Origin: Thiocystis violascens DSM 198
Lineage (GTDB): Bacteria > Pseudomonadota > Gammaproteobacteria > Chromatiales > Chromatiaceae
Direction: 5' to 3'
Length of the DNA stretch: 64,000 nt
Assembly: GCF_000227745.2 (NCBI RefSeq)
Contig: NC_018012.1
Coordinates: forward strand, 1,273,478-1,337,477
Position 1 is the first letter of the stretch. Each line of letters opens with the position of its first letter. Below are positions 59,301 through 64,000 of this stretch, piece by piece. The notes beneath the pieces are model-generated. The model searched no databases and was not told the origin of the DNA. It was given only the letters and a program-made list of their open reading frames with translations. Both the position numbers and the translations under genes were made by a program.

Positions 59301-59881
59301 TTCGCGGCGCGGGCGAACTGCTGGGCGACGAACAATCGGGACAGATTACCGAGATCGGTTTCACGCTCTACATGGACCTGCTGGAACGCGCCGTCGCGGC
59401 GCTCAAGGCCGGACGCACGCCCGAACTCGACCGTCCGCTCGATCACGGCGCCGAGATCGACCTCGGGCTCCCCGCCCTACTGCCGAGCGACTATCTGCCC
59501 GATGTCCAGACGCGCCTGGTGCTCTACAAACGCATCGCGAGCGCTCGCAACAGTGACGAACTGCGCGAACTTCAGGTCGAGATGATCGACCGCTTCGGCC
59601 TGCTGCCCGAACCGGCCAAGAATCTGCTGGAAATCACCGAACTCAAGCTCAGGATCCAGCCGCTCGGGATCCGCAAGATCGAGGCCGGACCGGCGAGCGG
59701 ACGCATCCTCTTCAATGAGGCGCCCAACATCGACCCCGCCAACCTGATCCGGCTGATTCAGACCAAGCCGAAGGAATTCAAGCTCGACGGCGGGGACAAG
59801 CTCAAATTCTTTCGGGAGATGGCCGAACCGCGACAGCGGTTGCGGGCGGTCGGCGCTGTGGTGGAGCAGTTGGCGGGGTAG
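56387..59881 (+). CDS. mfd: Transcription-repair coupling factor Mfd
   Basis: 1164 residues, normal length. UvrB-like N-terminal module (GAGAALAIANAARQF onward, FPDWETLPYD); the RNA-polymerase-interacting CarD-like domain (GAPVVHEQHGVGRYLGL); SF2 translocase with Walker A GDVGFGKTE (about residue 648), IIDEEHRFGV, TLTATPIPRT and GRVGRSHHRAYAYLI; and the C-terminal TRCF domain (LVLYKRIASARNSDEL). It removes stalled RNA polymerase at lesions and recruits UvrA. The stop codon is shared with the first base of a 71-bp repeat. A diverged copy of its last 35 codons is found at 60461. Confidence 0.97.
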   Translation: MSQEAPSPRFSPLAPPLPGRPGERLLWGRLYGAGAALAIANAARQFAGLILALTEDVQAAARLRAELGFFLAGSDRPVLGFPDWETLPYDVFSPLPELVSERLLTLHRLPDLRAGVLVVPVGTLMQRLPPRDYVDGQSLVLAVGDRLDLDTTRRRLERAGYSCVSQVIGHGEYAVRGALLDVFPMGSEVPLRIDLFDAEVESIRTFDPESQRSKEKLERIRLLPAREFPFTEEAIAGFRQRYRASIEGDPQNSLIYREVSEGRTPGGLESYLPLFFERTATLFDYLPERVLALEPESCRETAASFFAAVGQRYEQRRHDRERPLLPPNRLYLMPDELAGALNRLSGVLYQSPELPDRRKGYAAACNFATATLPPLAIQARATQPAQALRDFLATPDQRVLFVAESAGRRELLAEHLHGFDIRAKPVAGWQAFIAGEPGIGLTVAPLEQGLRLESNDGAPGFALITETQLYGERVRQERRRRERERDSDAIVRNLTELTEGAPVVHEQHGVGRYLGLQTLEVGGLTTEFLALEYANGDKLYVPVSSLHLISRYTGASPEHAPLHRLGGDQWDRIKRKAAQKAHDVAAELLDIYARRAARQGVAFPDGGDEYAAFAAAFAFEETPDQMRAIEAVIADMADPKPMDRVVCGDVGFGKTEVAMRAAFMAVNGGRQVVVLVPTTLLAQQHFENFSDRFADWPVKVESLSRFRTAKEQKKILEGLEDGTLDIVVGTHKLLQPSIKFKNLGLAIIDEEHRFGVRHKEQLKNLRSEVDILTLTATPIPRTLNMAMSGMRDLSIIATPPVERHPIKTFVSPWNDGLIQEAVLRELKRGGQVYFLHNEVETIENQAQKLEALIPEARIQVAHGQLRERDLERVMRDFYHQRFNLLVCTTIIESGIDVPSANTIVINRADKLGLAQLHQLRGRVGRSHHRAYAYLITPPAKAMTADAKKRLEAIESMEDLGAGFTLATHDLEIRGAGELLGDEQSGQITEIGFTLYMDLLERAVAALKAGRTPELDRPLDHGAEIDLGLPALLPSDYLPDVQTRLVLYKRIASARNSDELRELQVEMIDRFGLLPEPAKNLLEITELKLRIQPLGIRKIEAGPASGRILFNEAPNIDPANLIRLIQTKPKEFKLDGGDKLKFFREMAEPRQRLRAVGAVVEQLAG

Positions 59882-60095
59882 CCATCACTGCCATTCAGTT
59901 AAGCCGTTCGTGGTGAGGCAGAATCTGGCCTACATGGACCGCTTCTGGGTAGCCATCACGGCCATTCAGTTAAGCCGTTCGTGGTGAGGCAAAATCTGGC
60001 CTACATGGACCGCTTCTGGGTAGCCATCACGGCCATTCAGTTAAGCCGTTCGTGGTGAGGCCCTCGAACCATGAACGGCTTAACTGAATGGCCGT
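59881..60095 (+). repeat. 71-bp tandem repeat (two full and one partial unit) ending in a 23-bp perfect inverted repeat
   Basis: Units begin at 59881, 59952 and 60023, each starting GCCATCAC(T/G)GCCATTCAG and ending in CATGGACCGCTTCTGGGTA. The third unit breaks off and runs into an exact inverted copy of its start: 60029-60051 pairs with 60073-60095 over 23 bases. This fills most of the 331-bp gap after mfd. Confidence 0.9.
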
Positions 60096-60212
60096 GGGGG
60101 TAAACCTGGGAGCGTGGCGCTGGCCCAGACTACAATCGACCCATCGCCACGCTCGCCCAAGGCCATCTCATGCCGACACTCTTAACTTGAAATTCCAACC
60201 GATACCTGGCCG

Positions 60213-60425
60213 ATGCCCACCGATCCCCCCGAACGATTTGCCGCCGAGGCCCGTTTTCTGCTGGCCTTGAAGCTGTTCGAGTTGGGGCGGGTGTCCTCCG
60301 GCAAGGCCGGACGCCTCTGTGGCATGGGGCGAGTCGAATTCCTGTTGGCCGCCAGTCGCGCGGGAACGCCAGTCGTCACACTCTCAACCGACGAGATGGC
60401 GTCTGAGTTTTCCTGGGATGATTGA
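60213..60425 (+). CDS. UPF0175-family small protein (probable antitoxin)
   Basis: 70 residues: FAAEARFLLALKLFELGRVS, SGKAGRLCGMGRVEFLLAAS, ending in an acidic tail. This is the UPF0175 pattern (an HTH-like helix pair). The family often partners PIN-type toxins, but none follows directly here. A mfd-derived fragment follows instead, so its toxin may have been lost. Confidence 0.7.
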   Translation: MPTDPPERFAAEARFLLALKLFELGRVSSGKAGRLCGMGRVEFLLAASRAGTPVVTLSTDEMASEFSWDD

Positions 60426-60460
60426 TCGACGAACCGCGCGGACGTCGGATTGCCCACCAG

Positions 60461-60565
60461 ATCAAGCTCGACGGCGTGGATAAACTTAAGTTCTTTCGGG
60501 AAATGCTGGACGCAGCGCGGCGCATCCTTGAGGTGCGGCAGGTTGTGGAGAAGTTGACCGAATAG
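60461..60565 (+). pseudogene. Detached copy of the mfd 3' end
   Basis: This frame encodes IKLDGVDKLKFFREMLDAAR and ends VVEKLTE before TAG 60563-60565. It aligns without gaps to the last 34 residues of the Mfd encoded at 56387-59881 (FKLDGGDKLKFFREMAEPRQ ... VVEQLAG). There is no start or upstream Mfd sequence, so this is a remnant of duplication or of recombination with another mfd allele. Confidence 0.75.
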
Positions 60566-60637
60566 GCAATCTCCAGCCGCATGAATCGCAGTCATCAGCC
60601 CAATCCACGATACGCATTCATATCATGAGGAATTCCG

Positions 60638-60883
60638 ATGCAAGCCATCGAACTTGTTACCCAGATTTCCGCCGAGCACGAGCTTCATCTAAGGCTTCCG
60701 GAACACACCGCAACCGGGTCGGCGAGGGTTATCGTGTTATTCGAGACCGACGTATCGTCGAGTCATCGGGGCAATCTTGACGATTTTCTTGACAGCCTTC
60801 CGCTCAACCGGAGCGGCGGTATCGGTCGCGACGAGATCATGCGCGGAATCGATGAAGAGCGCGCCGGCTGGGACGAGCATTGA
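60638..60883 (+). CDS. Antitoxin-like protein preceding a PIN gene
   Basis: 81 residues. The N-terminal half (MQAIELVTQISAEHELHLRL, PEHTATGSARVIVLFE) is the short beta-rich module common in small antitoxins next to PIN toxins. The second half is Asp/Glu-rich and probably disordered. Its TGA overlaps the next ATG by one base. AGGA lies just upstream of the start. Confidence 0.65.
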   Translation: MQAIELVTQISAEHELHLRLPEHTATGSARVIVLFETDVSSSHRGNLDDFLDSLPLNRSGGIGRDEIMRGIDEERAGWDEH

Positions 60884-61071
60884 TGGCCCGCCTGTATTTA
60901 GACGCCTGCATGATCATCGACCTGGTGGAAGGTGATGCCGAACAACAGAAAAGGCTGAAAGCCGCTCTGCGCGGACAGGATGTGGTCAGCAGCGAGTTGG
61001 CTCGACTGGAAAGCCGGATTGGTGCGTTACGCGCCTGGCCGCCGCGGGGAGAGACCGTATCCGCACCTTGA
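60883..61071 (+). pseudogene. Truncated PIN-domain toxin
   Basis: 62 residues: the N-terminal part of a PIN domain with the first acidic residue in LYLDACMIIDLVEG and a partial SSELARLESRIGALRA. It stops after about half the domain at WPPRGETVSAP. The remaining acidic residues are absent, so it should be inactive. Confidence 0.65.
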
Positions 61072-61173
61072 CATGGGGTGACTTCGACGGATCGACCGCC
61101 GACGCGACGACATCAGACGCCTGACGTCCTCGCAAACGGCACAATCAATGGTTAGCCCGCACAGGAGTCCAAT

Positions 61174-61899
61174 ATGCTCGAGTGGTACGAAGCAGTTGAT
61201 GCGCTAAAACCACGAATGGTCCGAATTGCTACTCCGGTTGGAACTGGTTCCGGCTTCCTTCTTCCTTGGCAAAGCAAGTCTGGTCTTTGCGCGGTTGCTA
61301 CGGCAGCACACGTTGTTGATCATGCCTTCTACTGGGAACAACCAATTCGCCTTGATCAAGTAGAAACAGGGAACTCTGTGCTGATTCGTCAAGAGCAACG
61401 AGCCATTTTTTCGAACGCATTGCTGGATACGGCAGTCATTGTCTTTGAGCGCGGCGCTATCAGCCAACCGGATGGGAATCTCGAGTTTGTCCCGGAAGAA
61501 AAGTACCTTCGTGTTGGTAACGAGGTGGGGTGGCTTGGGTTTCCGGCAATAACGCCATCACTATGCTTTTTCAGCGGACGTATCAGTGCATGGCGACAAG
61601 ATGAAAAGGCATATCTCATTGACGGCGTAGCTATTAACGGAGTCAGTGGAGGTGTGGTTTTCGCGCTCGATATCGATAAACCAAGGGTCGTCGGTGTGGT
61701 CTCTGCATATGTTCCCAACCGTGCCACCGGCGAGGTTCTTCCTGGGCTTGCTATCGCTAGAGATGTGTCCTACCTGCATCAGCAAGCGACAAATTTCGCA
61801 TCTCTTGATGAAGCGCGTTCTGCGCAGTCCATTCCTGAACCACCTGTTGCGCAGGCCGTTGAAAGTGAAATACCGTCGACGCCCACACGCGCAGGCTAA
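61174..61899 (+). CDS. Trypsin-like serine protease in an integron-type cassette
   Basis: 241 residues. A chymotrypsin-fold domain is suggested by GTGSGFLL, the catalytic His in VATAAHVVDH, a catalytic Asp in LLDTAVIVFE and the nucleophile in INGVSGGVVFA. No signal peptide, so it would be cytoplasmic. The C-terminal 40 residues are low-complexity. Its stop codon TAA lies inside the left core of the following attC site (GGCTAAC). Trypsin-like proteases without export signals are frequent in bacterial defence loci; that role here is inference only. Confidence 0.75.
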   Translation: MLEWYEAVDALKPRMVRIATPVGTGSGFLLPWQSKSGLCAVATAAHVVDHAFYWEQPIRLDQVETGNSVLIRQEQRAIFSNALLDTAVIVFERGAISQPDGNLEFVPEEKYLRVGNEVGWLGFPAITPSLCFFSGRISAWRQDEKAYLIDGVAINGVSGGVVFALDIDKPRVVGVVSAYVPNRATGEVLPGLAIARDVSYLHQQATNFASLDEARSAQSIPEPPVAQAVESEIPSTPTRAG

Positions 61900-61975
61900 C
61901 TCGGCGCTTCAGCCGACCCCAGTTACGCTCCGCTCTGCTGCGCTTCACCGTGGCGGCTGAGCTTGGACGTTAGGC
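61894..61975 (+). other. attC recombination site 1
   Basis: 82 bp between GGCTAAC (61894-61900) and GTTAGGC (61969-61975). Inside, TTCAGCCG pairs with CGGCTGAG near the ends. This is the core-arm-arm-core layout of integron attC sites. Confidence 0.75.
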
Positions 61976-62003
61976 GAGAAGAGGTTGCTCGGAATCCGTC
62001 GAA

Positions 62004-62276
62004 GTGAAACTTGATTGGGACATAAAGAAAGCCGCAGCCAATTTGCGCAAGCACGGCGTCTCTTTTCAGGAAGCGGGAACGGTGTTCGGCGATCCCATGG
62101 CGCTCACATTTGATGATCCAGACCACTCGGTAGGTGAGAGACGCCTCCTTACCTTTGGCGTCACCAGAACCTCCAAATTCTTGATCGTATGCCACACGGA
62201 AGAGGCGGGCATCACCAGAATCATCAGCGCTCGCGAGATGAACAAGCGTGAGAGAAGAATCTATGAAGAAGGCTAA
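62004..62276 (+). CDS. brnT: BrnT-family toxin
   Basis: 90 residues from GTG 62004. The DUF497/BrnT pattern is clear: LDWDIKKAAANLRKHGVSFQ, EAGTVFGDPMALTFDDPDHS, ERRLLTFGVT, IISAREMNKRERRIYEE. BrnT is a RelE-fold ribonuclease neutralised by BrnA. It overlaps the start of the next gene. It belongs to cassette 2 of the array; toxin-antitoxin pairs are common in such arrays, where they are thought to reduce cassette loss. Confidence 0.85.
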   Translation: MKLDWDIKKAAANLRKHGVSFQEAGTVFGDPMALTFDDPDHSVGERRLLTFGVTRTSKFLIVCHTEEAGITRIISAREMNKRERRIYEEG

Positions 62277-62526
62277 ACCCAAAGACGATGAGATGCGCGC
62301 GGAGTACAAGCGAGAGGATTTGGGAGTCGGTGTGCGGGGCAAATATTATCGGTCCTACATCGAGTCTCACAATCTTGTCTTGTTAAGACCAGAAGTCGCG
62401 GAGGCATTTCCTTCTGAGGAGGCCGTCAATGACGCTCTGCTATCTCTCATCAGGATAGCGAGGGCATCAACTGGCCTAACAAATGGCTCAGCGCCGACCC
62501 AAAACCGCGCGCCAAGCTCTGAGTAA
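62263..62526 (+). CDS. BrnT-associated antitoxin
   Basis: 87 residues from ATG 62263, which overlaps the toxin gene by 14 bases. DDEMRAEYKREDLGVGVRGK, then YYRSYIESHNLVLLRPEV and EAFPSEEAVNDALLSLI are features of the small antitoxins that follow DUF497 genes. The last 17 residues are encoded by the attC site itself, so the native tail was probably replaced when the cassette formed. Confidence 0.75.
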   Translation: MKKAKPKDDEMRAEYKREDLGVGVRGKYYRSYIESHNLVLLRPEVAEAFPSEEAVNDALLSLIRIARASTGLTNGSAPTQNRAPSSE

Positions 62527-62579
62527 TCGCGCAGCGGCGTTTCGGCGCGGTTTTGGGCTGGCTAGCCAAGACGTTAGGC
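62474..62579 (+). other. attC recombination site 2
   Basis: 106 bp between GCCTAAC (62474-62480) and GTTAGGC (62573-62579). ACCCAAAACCGCGC near the left end pairs with GCGCGGTTTTGGG near the right end, giving a long hairpin. Confidence 0.85.
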
Positions 62580-62611
62580 ACCATGTACGGAGTCCCGGAA
62601 AAGCTTGATTT

Positions 62612-63145
62612 ATGGACGACCAGCTACTTAAAAAATATCTCCAATACGCCAGTACCGAAGAGGCATTTGCAGTTCTCTTTGTGAAAAAGCATCTCGCTCA
62701 AGCAAAAGGGCATTGGGTGGATATTGTCGACTGTCGACGATATGAGATGTCGTCGGATAATTTACATTTCCGATTCGTGATTGGCGGCCTATATAAACGA
62801 AAAATTCAACCACGTTATCCTTCAAAATCCGCATACACCATTGATGGAAAATTTGACGAGCACGGGTATTACTTAATGGTGCGAGCCTTAACATGGGAAA
62901 CCGCGCACAAGGACATTGAACAGCAAAAATCAAAGAACGAGGCGTCGCGGAAATTCAAGATAACAGGTACAAGTTACGATAAGAATAGAGGCAACAAAGA
63001 CTTTTTCCGGAAGGACGCGCCACCGGAAATAAAGGTGCTTGCGAATAATCTTAACGACCGCACAAACCCACTATGGGACCAAGCTCTGAGATACGCCAAC
63101 AAGCCAGAATTTATTTATGAGATTAAGAAAATTTACATCAATTAG
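62612..63145 (+). CDS. Cassette-borne protein of unknown function
   Basis: 177 residues, Lys/Tyr/Asn-rich, unlike the GC-rich chromosomal genes. No signal peptide or transmembrane segment. The first two thirds look like a compact alpha/beta domain (ASTEEAFAVLFVKKHLAQAK, LHFRFVIGGLYKRKIQPRYP). A KKIYIN end follows. I do not recognise the family. It sits between attC sites 2 and 3, so it is cassette 3. Confidence 0.6.
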   Translation: MDDQLLKKYLQYASTEEAFAVLFVKKHLAQAKGHWVDIVDCRRYEMSSDNLHFRFVIGGLYKRKIQPRYPSKSAYTIDGKFDEHGYYLMVRALTWETAHKDIEQQKSKNEASRKFKITGTSYDKNRGNKDFFRKDAPPEIKVLANNLNDRTNPLWDQALRYANKPEFIYEIKKIYIN

Positions 63146-63151
63146 CACGAT

Positions 63152-63256
63152 GCCTAACACGCGCCTCAAGCCGACCCCATACTGCGCCCGCAGCTTTGCG
63201 CTTTCATTCGACCCCATCGCGGCGCAGTATGGGTCGGCTTACGCTTGACGTTATGT
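63152..63256 (+). other. attC recombination site 3
   Basis: 105 bp between GCCTAAC (63152-63158) and GTTATGT (63250-63256). The arms GCCGACCCCATACTGCGCC and GGCGCAGTATGGGTCGGC pair along their whole length with a single unpaired C, the kind of extrahelical base that orients attC recombination. Confidence 0.88.
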
Positions 63257-63296
63257 CTTAAACGCGCACTTTGAATTACGACCAGCGGTAAGAGCA

Positions 63297-64000
63297 ATGC
63301 GCTATTTGGTTTATATCGACATTCTAGGGTTTTCTGAACTTGTACAACGCGATGCCTCCACAGTGGAATGGCTCTATAGCGTCATAGACGACCTAAATGC
63401 TCATCGACATCATGCATTTAAGACAATTGTGTTTTCGGATACAGTGCTAATCTATTCTGATTTGTGTTGTTCTGATGAAAGCTGTCATGAATATATGTCC
63501 ATGTATGCTATTGAGTTCTCGCAAGACCTGTTCTACCGAATTTCGAGGCGTGGTCTTTTCTTTCGGGCTGTGATTGACTATGGCGATTTCGAGCATTCAC
63601 GGCTGAGAAATTGCGAAAAGTTTTATGGAACATCCCTGATTAGGTGTTATCAGCTAGAAAAGGAGGTTCCATGTATAGGAACATTTATTACGGAAGCAGC
63701 GTCCCAGCATCAAAATATATTCCCGATGTCGCGCTATACTGAAGCTCTTTGGTTTGTATATTTCCAGCAAAATTACTACCGCTTTTCTGAAAACTACAAA
63801 GGTTGGCCCAATTTGTCGTTGTCCGTTCTAGATCAGGAGCTATCCACGCATCTGATAGCGCAAGAGATGTATCTTTTTAAGATTTTGACGAAAAACGCTA
63901 GGGAACACGCGCTTCCAAACGTGAGGCAAAAGTACCAAGCTTATTTGGAATTCTATCGATCGAGATATCCTTGGCCATTGAATGACTGGCAAACGAATGG
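63297..64000 (+). CDS. Cassette-borne protein with cyclase-like motifs, cut at the right edge
   Basis: About 234 residues are visible from ATG 63297 with no stop. It begins YLVYIDILGFSELV and has IVFSDTVLIYSD about 35 residues later. In class III nucleotidyl cyclases the catalytic metal sits on two Asp residues in comparable F/Y-x-DIxGF and FSD/GD contexts, and many uncharacterised proteins with 'DILGF...FSD' occur in defence islands. The remainder is AT-rich, aromatic and unrecognised. Whether it is an active cyclase cannot be judged, because the C-terminus is missing and the other active-site residues are not identified. Confidence 0.5.
   Translation, partial: MRYLVYIDILGFSELVQRDASTVEWLYSVIDDLNAHRHHAFKTIVFSDTVLIYSDLCCSDESCHEYMSMYAIEFSQDLFYRISRRGLFFRAVIDYGDFEHSRLRNCEKFYGTSLIRCYQLEKEVPCIGTFITEAASQHQNIFPMSRYTEALWFVYFQQNYYRFSENYKGWPNLSLSVLDQELSTHLIAQEMYLFKILTKNAREHALPNVRQKYQAYLEFYRSRYPWPLNDWQTN

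Noticed and set aside
56543..59446. A 967-codon open frame antisense to mfd.
   Set aside because: A mirror of the mfd codon pattern. The plus strand encodes complete Mfd.
59881..60095. Possible CRISPR array from the regularly repeated units.
   Set aside because: Units are directly adjacent 71-bp tandem copies with no variable spacers, and no cas genes are near.
61072..61173. Search for an attI site or a fourth attC before the first cassette.
   Set aside because: Only a GTTAGCC core-like sequence (61151) is present. No left core or paired arms are visible, so neither can be called.

Overview
The window is GC-rich, gene-dense DNA from a gammaproteobacterium. The rpsF-rpsR-(DUF2232)-rplI-dnaB order, the gcvR-bcp pair, the HptB/HsbR/HsbA proteins and the large number of hybrid kinases fit a motile, environmentally versatile species. 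My best guess is a purple sulfur bacterium (Chromatiales), but no marker here proves the genus.

Layout. 1-5.9 kb is core: an MscS-type channel (cut at the left edge), dnaB, L9, a DUF2232 membrane protein, S18 and S6 on the minus strand, with a promoter and hairpin leader before rpsF, then a cNMP-binding protein and a small DUF2892 membrane protein. 6.7-13.2 kb is an accessory island: a decayed IS3-family element abutting the end of a second one, a VapBC-type pair, an AT-richer retron-like locus (small membrane ORF, XRE regulator, reverse transcriptase, and a candidate structured RNA), remnants of two further toxins, a LysR gene broken by an ISAs1-family element, and that element itself. 13.3-17.0 kb is core again: gcvR, bcp, a PIN-PhoH ATPase and cysM.

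17.2-55.8 kb is an unusually long signalling block. It has three HD-GYP response regulators, three very large hybrid histidine kinases ending in REC-REC-HPt, a REC-REC-kinase, a lone receiver, an HptB-HsbR-HsbA type phosphorelay and partner-switching set, an orphan NIT-domain chemoreceptor, a FliL-like protein, and a chemotaxis operon read leftward (cheY-cheA-cheW-mcp-cheR-cheD-mcp-cheB). That operon continues into a LOV (blue-light) histidine kinase and an HD-GYP regulator. The likely logic is that light, small molecules and redox-related signals feed phosphorelays that set c-di-GMP level, anti-sigma state and swimming.

56.4-59.9 kb is mfd, bracketed by palindromic repeats and followed by a 71-bp tandem repeat. 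From 60.2 kb to the right edge the DNA is accessory: antitoxin/PIN remnants, a stray copy of the mfd 3' end, and then an integron-type cassette array (three attC-like sites) without a visible integrase. Its cassettes carry a trypsin-like protease, a BrnT-type toxin with antitoxin, an unknown protein, and a protein cut at the right edge with cyclase-like motifs.

The two regions most deserving attention are the retron-like locus (about 9.2-10.9 kb) and the cassette array (about 61.1-64 kb).
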